From: Anaerolineales bacterium
GTDB taxonomy: Bacteria; Chloroflexota; Anaerolineae; Anaerolineales; Villigracilaceae
NCBI GenBank assembly: GCA_020851785.1
Contig: JADZCC010000087.1
Coordinates: forward strand, 1-55,586
Reading direction: 5' to 3'
Length of the DNA stretch: 55,586 nucleotides
The number at the start of each line of letters is the position of its first letter. Position 1 is the stretch's first letter. The translations under genes were made by a program, and so were the position numbers. Below, in pieces: positions 44,747 through 52,677 of the stretch. The notes below the pieces were generated by a model. It was not told the origin of the DNA. It ran no database searches and saw only the letters and a program-made list of their open reading frames with translations.

Positions 44747-46456
44747 ATGGAAGTTTACGCTCACGACTTAATCATTTTGGGGACAGGGCTGGCGGGTTTG
44801 CGGGCCGCGCTGTCGGCCGCGCAAGGAAGTTCTGGCGAACTAAACATTGCGCTGGTTTCCAAACTGCAATTAATGCGCGCCCATTCGGTGGCGGCGGAGG
44901 GCGGCACTGCGGCGGTCATGCGACAGGACGAAGGCGACAGTTACGAACTCCATGCCTGGGACACGATCAAAGGCTCAGACTTCCTCGCCGATCAAAACGC
45001 GGTGGATTTCTTCGTGCAGGAAGCGCCAAAGGAAATTTTACATTTGGATCACTGGGGGATTCCGTGGTCGCGGCGGGAAGACGGGCGCATCGCCCAGCGA
45101 CCGTTTGGCGGGCACACCTTTCCCCGGGCCGTTTTCGCCGCCGATAAAACCGGACTGCTCGAAATGCAAACCTTATACGATACGTTGATGAAACACACCC
45201 AACGGATTCGGCGTTATGACGAAGGCTTTGTCACTTCCATCGTCGTGGAGAACGGCCGCTTCGTGGGGCTGACGATGATTGATATGCTGAAAGGGCGCCG
45301 CGTGTTCATTCGCGGCAAAGCGCTAATCCTCGCCACCGGCGGCGCGGGTCAAATCTTTGGGTTCACCACCTACTCCGAAACCGTCACCGGCGACGGACTG
45401 GCCATGGCGTATCGCGCCGGGCTTCCGCTCAAAGATATGGAGTTCATCCAATTTCATCCGACGGGATTAATCCCCAGCGGAATTTTGATGACCGAAGCCT
45501 GTCGCGGCGAAGGCGGCATTCTGCTTAACAACGCCGGTCAGCGCTTTATGGAAAATTACGCGCCGTCCAAAATGGAACTTGCGCCGCGCGACATGGTTTC
45601 GCGCTCTGAGATGATCGAGATCGAGGCCGGGCGTGGTTTCCCCGGACCGGATGGGCTGGATTACATCCATTTGGATTTGCGCGGCCTGGGACGGGAAAAA
45701 ATTCTGGAGCGTCTGCCCTTAATCCGCGAAGTGACGTTGACGCACATCGGGCTGGATCCCATCGAAAAGCCGATTCCGATTCGACCCGTGGCGCATTACA
45801 CCATGGGCGGCGTGCATACTGACTTGCAGGGACGCACGCCGATTGAAAATATTTGGGCGGCGGGCGAAGTGGCTTGCGTTTCTCTGCATGGCGCGAATCG
45901 GCTCGGCGCGAACTCCACCGCCGAATGTTTGGTCTGGGGGCGCGTCACGGGCGCGGAAGCGGCGCGGTATTGCCAAACAGCCCAGGCGGCGGAAATGCCG
46001 AAGGACGCTGAGCAGGCTTGGGGTCCGCTGGAGGCGTTGTTGCAATCCAGCGGCGGCGAGGATCATTATCAAATCCGCAAAGAATTGCGCCACAATTTGG
46101 ATTTGACGATGGGCGTCTTCCGCACGGACGAAAAAATGACGGCGGGTTTGAAAAAAATCCACGAGTTGAAAGAACGCTATAAATTTATTTCGGTTGCGGA
46201 TAAGAGCCTGCGCTACAACACCGATTTGATGCGCGCGATTGAAACGGGCTTCATGCTCGAAGCGGCGGAAGTGGCTACGCTGGGCGCGCTAACCCGCACC
46301 GAATCGCGCGGCGGACACGCCCGCCGCGATTTCGCCGCACGCGACGATGAAAACTGGCTGAAGCATACGCTGGCGTATCGCACGGAAGACGGCCCGCGTT
46401 TGGAGTATTGCGCGGTGGACGTTTCGATGTGGAAACCGGTGGAGAGGAAGTATTGA
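44747..46456 (+). CDS. Succinate dehydrogenase/fumarate reductase flavoprotein, first operon
   Basis: Catalytic subunit (569 aa) that interconverts succinate and fumarate. The FAD site starts with LGTGLAGLRAAL; His 46 in RAHSVAAEGG is the expected covalent FAD ligand. Substrate residues are in QFHPTGL, the Arg of EACRGEGG and the His/Arg of HGANRLGANS. It heads an A-C-D-B operon. It differs clearly from the second flavoprotein at 49712: only about 570 aa and AEGG rather than AQGG. The sequence resembles fumarate reductase more, but direction cannot be proven. A good ribosome site (gaggaa) precedes ATG. Confidence 0.92.
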   Translation: MEVYAHDLIILGTGLAGLRAALSAAQGSSGELNIALVSKLQLMRAHSVAAEGGTAAVMRQDEGDSYELHAWDTIKGSDFLADQNAVDFFVQEAPKEILHLDHWGIPWSRREDGRIAQRPFGGHTFPRAVFAADKTGLLEMQTLYDTLMKHTQRIRRYDEGFVTSIVVENGRFVGLTMIDMLKGRRVFIRGKALILATGGAGQIFGFTTYSETVTGDGLAMAYRAGLPLKDMEFIQFHPTGLIPSGILMTEACRGEGGILLNNAGQRFMENYAPSKMELAPRDMVSRSEMIEIEAGRGFPGPDGLDYIHLDLRGLGREKILERLPLIREVTLTHIGLDPIEKPIPIRPVAHYTMGGVHTDLQGRTPIENIWAAGEVACVSLHGANRLGANSTAECLVWGRVTGAEAARYCQTAQAAEMPKDAEQAWGPLEALLQSSGGEDHYQIRKELRHNLDLTMGVFRTDEKMTAGLKKIHELKERYKFISVADKSLRYNTDLMRAIETGFMLEAAEVATLGALTRTESRGGHARRDFAARDDENWLKHTLAYRTEDGPRLEYCAVDVSMWKPVERKY

Positions 46457-46887
46457 TGAAAAATAATCAACCTGCCCGGCGACTGGGTTTGCGCGGCTGG
46501 GTGTATGCGGGCAAATATTCGTTTGAGCGTTATTTATATTTGGGTCATCGGCTTTCGGGGCTGGGGCTGGTGGCGTACATGGTTTTGCACATCGTTGAAA
46601 CCGCCAACCGAATGCGCGGCGAACAAGCCTGGGCGGAGTTGATGGCGTTATTCGCTTCGCCGCCGTTCAAGGTGATTGAATATCTGCTATTTGCGCTGGC
46701 GGTCTTTCACGCCATGAACGGCATTCGTCTGTTTTTGGTGGAGTTGGCGTTCTTCTCAGGCAAACCGCAGGAGCCGGTCTATCCGTACAAATCTTCCGTG
46801 CTGAAGCACCGCCCGTTAACTTACGTGGTAATGATTTTGGCAGGTCTGCTGATGGCGCTGGGCGGCTCCAGTTTGTTCTTCCCGTAA
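46456..46887 (+). CDS. Cytochrome b membrane anchor (SdhC-like), first operon
   Basis: Membrane subunit of 143 aa with three helices that binds heme b and quinone. Likely heme and quinone residues are in GHRLSGLGLVAYMVLHI (about 36-52) and VFHAMNGIRLF (about 85-95). ATG 46456 shares one base with the stop of the flavoprotein gene (TGATG), so the two are coupled. A frame starting 16 codons earlier is rejected. GGAGAGGAAG gives the ribosome site. Confidence 0.87.
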   Translation: MKNNQPARRLGLRGWVYAGKYSFERYLYLGHRLSGLGLVAYMVLHIVETANRMRGEQAWAELMALFASPPFKVIEYLLFALAVFHAMNGIRLFLVELAFFSGKPQEPVYPYKSSVLKHRPLTYVVMILAGLLMALGGSSLFFP

Positions 46888-46897
46888 AGAGGCGATT

Positions 46898-47266
46898 ATG
46901 CGCGAAACCCGTTTTTGGTCTTTACACATTCTGGTCGTTCCGCTGATTTTGATTTTGCTCGGCGCGCATTTTGCCATCATGCACTACGCGCCAATCTTCT
47001 ATGCCATGAGCGTGGAAAAAGCCCGCGAGTTTGCCACCATGATCGAGCGCGGAAAGAGCGTCGGTCAGTTCGTGATTTATATCCTATTGCTGGCGGCGGG
47101 GCTGTATCATGGTTTATATGGCACGCGCGGCATCCTGCGCGAACTGCCGCTCCCGGCCACGCTCGCCAAATGGGTGGATGTGGGCATGGTGATTTTTGGC
47201 GTTACCATCTTTGCGCTGGGCGTGTATGTGACCTGGTGGACGTTTAGTTTTGATTGGGGAGGTTGA
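46898..47266 (+). CDS. Second membrane anchor (SdhD-like), first operon
   Basis: Membrane subunit of 122 aa with three helices. Candidate heme/quinone residues are the His of GAHFAIMHY (about 22-30) and YHGLYGTRGI (about 69-78). It lies 10 bp after the SdhC-like gene with gaggcg as ribosome site and is followed by the iron-sulfur subunit with one base between. It has little sequence likeness to the SdhD at 49269, so the two complexes have different anchors. Confidence 0.82.
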   Translation: MRETRFWSLHILVVPLILILLGAHFAIMHYAPIFYAMSVEKAREFATMIERGKSVGQFVIYILLLAAGLYHGLYGTRGILRELPLPATLAKWVDVGMVIFGVTIFALGVYVTWWTFSFDWGG

Positions 47267-47267
47267 A

Positions 47268-48095
47268 ATGCCCGGCGAAAAAATCATCACCTTTCGCATC
47301 CGCCGCTTTGACCCGGAGGCTGATTCTGCGCCGCATTGGGAGTCCTACGCGGTGAGCGTGTTTGAGGGGATGACCGTGCTGGAGGCTTTGCATAAAATTA
47401 AAGCGGAGCAGGCGCCGACGCTTGCGTGGCGTTCCTCCTGCCGCATGGGAGTCTGCGGCTCGTGTGGGATGTTCGTTAATCAACTGCCGCAGTTGGCCTG
47501 TCAGACGCAAGTCTTGCACTTGAAGGCAGATGTGATCAGCATTGAGCCATTGCCAAATTATCCCAACGTCAAAGACCTGGTGCCGGATTTGCAACCGCTG
47601 TTTGAAAAGCACACGCAAGTTAAACCGTTTATCATCCGCCTCGATGACATTCAAGAAATGGAACATCCTGCGGGCGAATTTTTGCAAACGCCTGAAGAAC
47701 GCGAAGCGTTCAGTCAATTTACTTATTGCATTAAATGTGGGCTGTGCCTGGCGGCTTGCCCCACCGTGGCCACCGACCCACACTTCCTCGGCCCACAAGC
47801 GCTGACGCAGGCCTATCGCTACTCGGCGGATAACCGCGATGACGGCGTATATAATCGCCTCGATTCGGTGGATGCGTTTCACGGCGCGTATCAATGTCAC
47901 ATGGCGGGCGCGTGTTCGCACGCCTGCCCCAAAGGCGTGGACCCAGCCTTCGCCATCCAACTGCTTAAACGCACGCTGGTTTTAGATCATTTCGGTTTCG
48001 GAAAGAAAGAAGCGCAAACTGCCGCAGTCCTGCCGCTGGCGGATGTAGTCAAAGCGCTTGAAGAGTTTGCTCCGCCGCCGAGGACGGTGAAATAA
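47268..48095 (+). CDS. Iron-sulfur subunit, fumarate reductase-like, first operon
   Basis: Electron-transfer subunit of 275 aa with three clusters. The 2Fe-2S motif is SSCRMGVCGSCGMFV (about 54-68), where all four ligands are Cys, as in FrdB. The 4Fe-4S motif is YCIKCGLCLAACP (about 152-164) and the 3Fe-4S/4Fe region CHMAGACSHACPKG (about 209-222). GGGAGG precedes ATG 47268 by 5 nt; a frame six codons longer is less likely. It ends the operon; a repeat-rich gap follows. Confidence 0.92.
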   Translation: MPGEKIITFRIRRFDPEADSAPHWESYAVSVFEGMTVLEALHKIKAEQAPTLAWRSSCRMGVCGSCGMFVNQLPQLACQTQVLHLKADVISIEPLPNYPNVKDLVPDLQPLFEKHTQVKPFIIRLDDIQEMEHPAGEFLQTPEEREAFSQFTYCIKCGLCLAACPTVATDPHFLGPQALTQAYRYSADNRDDGVYNRLDSVDAFHGAYQCHMAGACSHACPKGVDPAFAIQLLKRTLVLDHFGFGKKEAQTAAVLPLADVVKALEEFAPPPRTVK

Positions 48096-48115
48096 CTGGC
48101 AACCTGAGAGATCAT

Positions 48116-48230
48116 GACTTACGCAGATCAAAATCTTTTGCCGCGAATTACGCGAATTTCGCTAATTTTAAAAAACAATTCGCGTGAATTAGCGAAATTC
48201 GCGGCTTGGTCTTGGGGTTTTGCGTAAGTC
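48116..48230. repeat. Dispersed palindromic repeat, copy B, with perfect 10-bp inverted ends
   Basis: Ends GACTTACGCA (48116-48125) and TGCGTAAGTC (48221-48230) are perfect inverted repeats. The interior (ccgcgaatt ... aattcgcgg and ttcgctaat ... attagcgaa) is also palindromic. It is the fuller version of copy A at 14971. It has no coding capacity and resembles a miniature mobile element. Confidence 0.8.
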
Positions 48231-48245
48231 CTAAGATTCAAAATT

Positions 48246-48317
48246 GGACGCAGAAAAAACCACCTTTTTCAATTGACGGCTTAGAAATATCCGCGTCTTC
48301 CGTGTAAATCCGCGTCC
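48246..48317. repeat. Second palindromic repeat next to copy B
   Basis: ggacgc (48246-48251) and gcgtcc (48312-48317) bound a stretch containing gtcttccgtgtaaatccgcg. It sits directly after the copy B element. The rest of the 300-bp gap between the iron-sulfur gene and the FKBP terminator holds no gene. Confidence 0.45.
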
Positions 48318-48348
48318 CAAAAGAAACGTGTTGGATAGCTGGAAATAA

Positions 48349-48383
48349 AAAAGACATCGGAAATTCATCTCCCGATGTCTTTT
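48349..48383. terminator. Terminator of the FKBP gene
   Basis: Stem aaaagacatcgg (48349-48360) with ccgatgtctttt (48372-48383). On the minus strand it is followed by a T run. It may also stop plus-strand transcription. Confidence 0.85.
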
Positions 48384-48399
48384 CAGTTGCCAGCGATTT

Positions 48400-48735
48400 C
48401 TATCGAACGCTGACCAACTCCACGTCGAAGACCAGCGTCGCGTTGGGGGGAATCACTCCGCCTGCGCCGCGCTCGCCATATCCGAGGTGCGCGGGGATGA
48501 TCAACTGGGCCTTGCCGCCGACTTTCATCAGCGCAATGCCTTCGTCCCAACCTTTGATGACCATGCCCTTGCCCAGCACAAAGTCAATCGGCTGGCCGCG
48601 CGAGATCGAGCTGTCAAACACTTTGCCGTCTTGCAGTTTGCCGGTGTAATGCACGCTGACGGTCTTTCCGGCCACGGCCTGCGCGCCGGTTCCAACTTCC
48701 ACCTCAATATATTCCAATCCGCTGGGGGTTTTCAT
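48400..48735 (-). CDS. FKBP-type peptidyl-prolyl isomerase
   Basis: Cytoplasmic prolyl isomerase of 111 aa that speeds protein folding. FKBP core residues are seen: [18 protein letters not shown] (about 26-43), [18 protein letters not shown] (about 49-66), [20 protein letters not shown] (about 83-102) and the end FDVELVSV. It has no signal peptide or insert (IF) domain. AGGAG precedes ATG 48735, and a TACAAT lies at 48771-48766. It stands alone between the two respiratory operons, divergent from sdhC. Confidence 0.96.
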   Translation of the reverse strand: MKTPSGLEYIEVEVGTGAQAVAGKTVSVHYTGKLQDGKVFDSSISRGQPIDFVLGKGMVIKGWDEGIALMKVGGKAQLIIPAHLGYGERGAGGVIPPNATLVFDVELVSVR

Positions 48736-48765
48736 AAAAAGTCTCCTGTCTGTTTAAGTGGAGCA

Positions 48766-48771
48766 ATTGTA
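48766..48771 (-). promoter_or_regulatory. FKBP gene -10 element
   Basis: TACAAT on the minus strand, 30 nt before the start codon. Ribosome site caggag follows. Confidence 0.5.
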
Positions 48772-48823
48772 CCTGAATTGAAGCGCGCGCCTCAAAAAAC
48801 TGGCATTTCACATCCGAGGGGAG

Positions 48824-48829
48824 TAAAAT
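48824..48829 (+). promoter_or_regulatory. sdhCDAB promoter -10
   Basis: TAAAAT, with a weak -35 ctggca 18 bp upstream (48800-48805). GGAGG at 48870-48874 is 5 nt before ATG 48880. Confidence 0.45.
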
Positions 48830-48879
48830 AGTCGCTTGTACAGGAAATAACAAATTAAATTCTTAAGTTGGAGGTTTCG

Positions 48880-49269
48880 ATGGGCCTGCAAAGGAATGTA
48901 AGTCTTTCCACGGGTCTGCGATACAAAGGGCATAGCCCGTTTTGGGCTTATATCCTGCATCGCATCGGTGGAGCGGGGATGGCGCTGTTTATTACAATTC
49001 ATATCTTTTCAACGTTCGCAGACCAACAAGGGTGGAAAATTGGCGGGCTGGTCAATAACCTTTACACCAGCGTGCCGTTTCAGATATTTATCCTCTTCTG
49101 CGTTTTATTTCACGCAATCAACGGGTTACGCATCACGATTCTCGATTTCTTTCCGCAAAAACTCATGCCGTATTACCGCCAGATCATTTACGTGCAGTTG
49201 GCGCTCTTCGTCCTTGTCTTTGGGTTTGCGGCTGTCAGCGTCGTCGCCACCGCTCTGGGGAGGATGTAA
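48880..49269 (+). CDS. sdhC: Succinate dehydrogenase cytochrome b subunit SdhC
   Basis: Membrane anchor of 129 aa with three helices. HRIGGAGMALFITIHIFST (about 28-46) and LFHAINGLRITILD (about 76-89) carry the expected heme and quinone residues. GGAGG 5 nt upstream supports ATG 48880 over a TTG four codons earlier. Its stop shares a base with the sdhD start (TAATG). It heads a C-D-A-B operon, the usual order for succinate dehydrogenases. Confidence 0.92.
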   Translation: MGLQRNVSLSTGLRYKGHSPFWAYILHRIGGAGMALFITIHIFSTFADQQGWKIGGLVNNLYTSVPFQIFILFCVLFHAINGLRITILDFFPQKLMPYYRQIIYVQLALFVLVFGFAAVSVVATALGRM

Positions 49270-49703
49270 TGAGTCACTTGAAATCCCGCAAATTGTCGCT
49301 GGCCAAACGCGGCCTCAGCTTTGAAATGTTCATGTGGGCCTTCACCCGCGTCACCGCGTTGGCGATGTATGGCTTCATCTTGTTGGGTGTGATTGGCGCG
49401 TTGATCATGGGCGCGCAACATCACCTGACCTTTGTAGAAGTCCTGCGCTGGGCGCTGATTACCAACCCCGGGCATGTCGAATCCACCAACCTGCCGGAGA
49501 TCGCCCCGTGGGTCAGTTCGTTCTGGCGACTGATCGCCAGCGGAATGCTCCTCACGGCCGGTTCGCACGGCGTGCATGGCGTCATCGTCATCCTCGACGA
49601 TTACCTCCCCAAAGACAACCAACGCAACTGGAATCGCTACCTGAACATGGGCATTTTCGCCCTCGTGGCGTTGGCCGGTTTATACATTATTTGGACAGCA
49701 TAG
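49269..49703 (+). CDS. sdhD: Succinate dehydrogenase membrane anchor SdhD
   Basis: Membrane protein of 144 aa with three helices (about 22-48, 80-108, 122-142). The conserved [15 protein letters not shown] (about 98-112) holds the heme-ligand His and quinone-site Asp/Tyr typical of SdhD. It overlaps sdhC by one base and is followed by sdhA with 8 bp between. It quite likely binds heme b with SdhC. Confidence 0.9.
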   Translation: MSHLKSRKLSLAKRGLSFEMFMWAFTRVTALAMYGFILLGVIGALIMGAQHHLTFVEVLRWALITNPGHVESTNLPEIAPWVSSFWRLIASGMLLTAGSHGVHGVIVILDDYLPKDNQRNWNRYLNMGIFALVALAGLYIIWTA

Positions 49704-49711
49704 GGTACGCA

Positions 49712-51505
49712 ATGAATAATCATCATCAATTTGAAGTTTTAGTCGTCGGCGCGGGCGGGGCCGGGCTGATGGCCGGTTTATACGCCTCGCGCGCCGCAAA
49801 GACCGCCATCATCAGCAAACTGTATCCCACGCGCTCGCACACCGGCGCGGCGCAGGGCGGCATCTCCGCCGCGTTGGGCAACTACGAAGAAGACAAACCC
49901 GAATGGCACACTTACGACACTGTCAAAGGCTCGGACTATCTCGGCGATCAGGATGCGATTGAATTTATGACCAACGAGGCGATTCACGCCGTCCTCGAAC
50001 TGGAGCAGATGGGCCTGCCGTTTGACCGCACGCCCGAAGGGCGCATCTCCCAGCGACCGTTTGGCGGGCACACCAACAACGACACCGGCAAACCCGTCAG
50101 AAGGGCCGCGCACGCCGCCGACCGCACCGGCCACATGATTCTGCAAACCTTGTATCAACAATGCATTAAAAACAAAGTCAACTTCTTCGACGAATTTCAA
50201 GCCATTGATTTCATCATGGTGGACGGCAAAGCCGCCGGAATTGTCGCGGTGGAATTGGCCACCGGCGAACTGCACACCTTTCACGCCAAATCCATCATCT
50301 TCGCCACCGGCGGGTTTGGACGCATCTTTGAAGTGACCTCCAACGCCTACGCCTACACCGGCGACGGCGCGGCGCTCTTGCTTCGCAAAGGCCTGCCGCT
50401 GGAGGATATGGAGTTCTTCCAATTTCACCCCACCGGCATTTACAAACTCGGCATCCTCATCACCGAAGGCGCGCGCGGCGAAGGCGCCGTGCTGATCAAC
50501 GGCAAAGGCGAGCGCTTTATGCCCAATTACGCGCACACGGTCAAAGACCTGGCCTCGCGCGACGTGGTCAGCCGCGCCATTTATAACGAGATCAAAGCCG
50601 GGCGCGGCATTGACGGCAAGAATTACGTCTATTTGGATATTCGCCCGGAAACGGTGAACAAATATGCCCAAGAAGACGGGCGCACCAATCCCGACGGCAC
50701 GCCCTACCGCATTACCGGCGAAACCGTCCTCTCCAAAATTCCAGACATTGTGGATTTCTGCCGCGTGTACCTCGGCGTGGACCCGGTGACGCAGATGATG
50801 CCGATTCAACCCACCGCGCATTATGCGATGGGCGGAATCCCCACCACCAAATATGGCGAAGTAATGATTGACGACAAAGGCACGAAAGTCCCCGGGCTGT
50901 TTGCGGCAGGCGAATGCGCGTGCGTTTCTGTGCATGGCGCCAATCGGCTGGGGACGAATTCCCTGCTCGACTTGGTGGTCTTCGGCAAACACGCGGGCCA
51001 ACAAGCCGCGGAGTATGCCAAAACTGCCGAGTGGACGAAACTGCCCGAGGACGCTGAATCCGGCGCACGGTCGCAGTTGGAGGCGTTGAAGAGCGGCTCC
51101 GGAAAAACCAACGCCTACGATCTCTCCAATGAGATGAAACAAGTCATGTTCTCGGAAGTCGGCATTTATCGCAACGAAAAGGATATGCAATCCGCTCTGG
51201 ATAAAGTGCGCGACATGCAAAAGCGCTTCAAAGAAATTAAGGTGAGCGACACCGGCAAAATTTTCAATACAGAATTATTGAACACCTGGGAACTTGGCAA
51301 CCTGCTGGACATTGCGGAAGTGGTGGCCGCGAGCGCGTTGAATCGCAAGGAATCGCGCGGCGGACATTCGCGCGAGGATTACCCCGAACGCGACGACGCC
51401 AATTGGTTGAAGCACACGCTGATTCACAAACAAAATGGAAAATTGGAAATTAATTACAAGCCGGTGGTCGTGACCAAATATCAGCCCAAGCCCCGGGTGT
51501 ATTAG
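49712..51505 (+). CDS. sdhA: Succinate dehydrogenase flavoprotein SdhA
   Basis: Catalytic subunit of 597 aa. The FAD site is [15 protein letters not shown]; His 43 in [10 protein letters not shown] is the covalent FAD ligand. FFQFHPTGI, the Arg in TEGARGEG and [10 protein letters not shown] complete the active site. It follows sdhD by 8 bp and precedes sdhB by 9. Start ATG 49712 was chosen because it begins the FAD domain; an upstream open frame of 126 codons overlaps sdhD and is rejected. It has a typical SdhA length. Confidence 0.97.
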   Translation: MNNHHQFEVLVVGAGGAGLMAGLYASRAAKTAIISKLYPTRSHTGAAQGGISAALGNYEEDKPEWHTYDTVKGSDYLGDQDAIEFMTNEAIHAVLELEQMGLPFDRTPEGRISQRPFGGHTNNDTGKPVRRAAHAADRTGHMILQTLYQQCIKNKVNFFDEFQAIDFIMVDGKAAGIVAVELATGELHTFHAKSIIFATGGFGRIFEVTSNAYAYTGDGAALLLRKGLPLEDMEFFQFHPTGIYKLGILITEGARGEGAVLINGKGERFMPNYAHTVKDLASRDVVSRAIYNEIKAGRGIDGKNYVYLDIRPETVNKYAQEDGRTNPDGTPYRITGETVLSKIPDIVDFCRVYLGVDPVTQMMPIQPTAHYAMGGIPTTKYGEVMIDDKGTKVPGLFAAGECACVSVHGANRLGTNSLLDLVVFGKHAGQQAAEYAKTAEWTKLPEDAESGARSQLEALKSGSGKTNAYDLSNEMKQVMFSEVGIYRNEKDMQSALDKVRDMQKRFKEIKVSDTGKIFNTELLNTWELGNLLDIAEVVAASALNRKESRGGHSREDYPERDDANWLKHTLIHKQNGKLEINYKPVVVTKYQPKPRVY

Positions 51506-51514
51506 GAGGTTCGC

Positions 51515-52222
51515 ATGGAAGTTACATTTAAAATCTTTCGATATAACCCCGAAAAAGACGAACGCGGAAATTATGTGACCTATAAAATTGACGCGCACCC
51601 GAACGACCGCGTGCTGGACGTGTTGGAACACATCAAAGGCAAGGAAGACGGGTCGCTTTCCTTCCGCCGCTCCTGCGCGCATGGCATTTGCGGCTCAGAC
51701 GCCATGCGGATTAACGGGCGCAACATGCTGGCCTGCAAAACGCTGATCCGCGATGTGGGCGACCATATCACCGTGGAACCCTTGCTCGGCTTGAAAGTGG
51801 CCAAAGATTTGATCGTGGACATGGAGCCGTTCTTTGAAAATTACAGAAAGATGCTCCCGTATCTGATCAACGACTCGCCCCTGCCGGAAGACGGCAAGGA
51901 ACGCCTGCAAAGCCCGGAACAACGCGCGCGCTTTGACGAAACCACCAAATGTATTCTATGCGCGGCCTGCACCACCGCCTGCCCGTCTTTCTGGGCGAAC
52001 GACGAATACTACGGCCCGGCGGCGCTGATGACGGCCCATCGCTTCATCTTCGACAGCCGCGACGAAGGCGCAGAAGCGCGCCTTGAAATCCTCAGCGAAA
52101 CCAACGGCGCCGTGCGCTGTCACACCGCGTATAACTGCACCGAAGCCTGCCCGCGCGGGATTCACATTACCCAAGCCATTGGCGAACTGAAGTTAGCCAT
52201 GGTCACTGGAAATATTGATTAG
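51515..52222 (+). CDS. sdhB: Succinate dehydrogenase iron-sulfur subunit SdhB
   Basis: Electron-transfer subunit of 235 aa. The 2Fe-2S motif SCAHGICGSDAM (about 53-64) has Asp at the place of the third Cys, as in E. coli SdhB. 4Fe-4S: CILCAACTTACP (about 147-158); 3Fe-4S region: CHTAYNCTEACPRG (about 203-216). AGGAGG precedes ATG 51515 by 6 nt. The operon ends at the terminator at 52265. Confidence 0.97.
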   Translation: MEVTFKIFRYNPEKDERGNYVTYKIDAHPNDRVLDVLEHIKGKEDGSLSFRRSCAHGICGSDAMRINGRNMLACKTLIRDVGDHITVEPLLGLKVAKDLIVDMEPFFENYRKMLPYLINDSPLPEDGKERLQSPEQRARFDETTKCILCAACTTACPSFWANDEYYGPAALMTAHRFIFDSRDEGAEARLEILSETNGAVRCHTAYNCTEACPRGIHITQAIGELKLAMVTGNID

Positions 52223-52264
52223 CAGAGCAGTAAATTCGTAATCAGTTGATAGTTGGCAGTAATA

Positions 52265-52299
52265 CAGACCGTATCCGCGAGGATGCGGTCTGATTTTTT
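52265..52299 (+). terminator. Terminator after sdhB
   Basis: 12-bp stem (cagaccgtatcc with ggatgcggtctg, one G-T pair), loop gcga, then six T. Confidence 0.9.
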
Positions 52300-52305
52300 A
52301 AGGCT

Positions 52306-52325
52306 TATAATTTCCATATAAGGAG
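52306..52325 (+). promoter_or_regulatory. Promoter -10 and ribosome site of the TfoX-N gene
   Basis: TATAAT at 52306-52311, close behind the terminator; AAGGAG at 52320-52325, 6 nt before GTG 52332. The -35 position overlaps the terminator stem. Confidence 0.6.
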
Positions 52326-52331
52326 AACTTT

Positions 52332-52673
52332 GTGGCCTCTCAACAAAAGACAGTGGATTTAATCGTAAATCAAATGCGGTTTGCGGGCGAAATCACCTTT
52401 CGTAAAATGTTCGGCGAATACGGGTTGTACTGCAACAGCAAGCTGATTGGGCTCGTTTGCGACGACCAGCTTTTCATCAAACCCACGCAGGCCGGGCGGG
52501 CGCAGATTGGTCAGGTTGTCGAAGCGCCGCCGTATCCGGGCGCGAAGCCCTCCTTTTTAATTTCCGCCAAACAAATTCAAGACGCCGCCTGGCTAAGCGA
52601 GCTGGTCTATAGCGTCTATCAAGAATTGCCCGCGCCCAAACCCAAGCCAGTCAAACAAAAGTCTAAAAAATAA
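52332..52673 (+). CDS. TfoX N-terminal domain protein
   Basis: Small soluble protein of 113 aa with the TfoX_N fold: ITFRKMFGEYGLYCNSKLIG (about 21-40), VCDDQLFIKPT and PPYPGAKPSFLI. In enteric bacteria full TfoX controls competence, but stand-alone N domains are widespread and of unknown function. It ends in a Pro/Lys tail (PKPKPVKQKSKK). GTG start set by AAGGAG. The next gene begins 4 nt after the stop. Confidence 0.9.
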   Translation: MASQQKTVDLIVNQMRFAGEITFRKMFGEYGLYCNSKLIGLVCDDQLFIKPTQAGRAQIGQVVEAPPYPGAKPSFLISAKQIQDAAWLSELVYSVYQELPAPKPKPVKQKSKK

Positions 52674-52677
52674 TTCC

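Noticed and set aside
49778..51220. Minus-strand open frame of 480 codons across sdhA
   Set aside because: It is the antisense shadow of a well-conserved flavoprotein and shows no recognisable domain.
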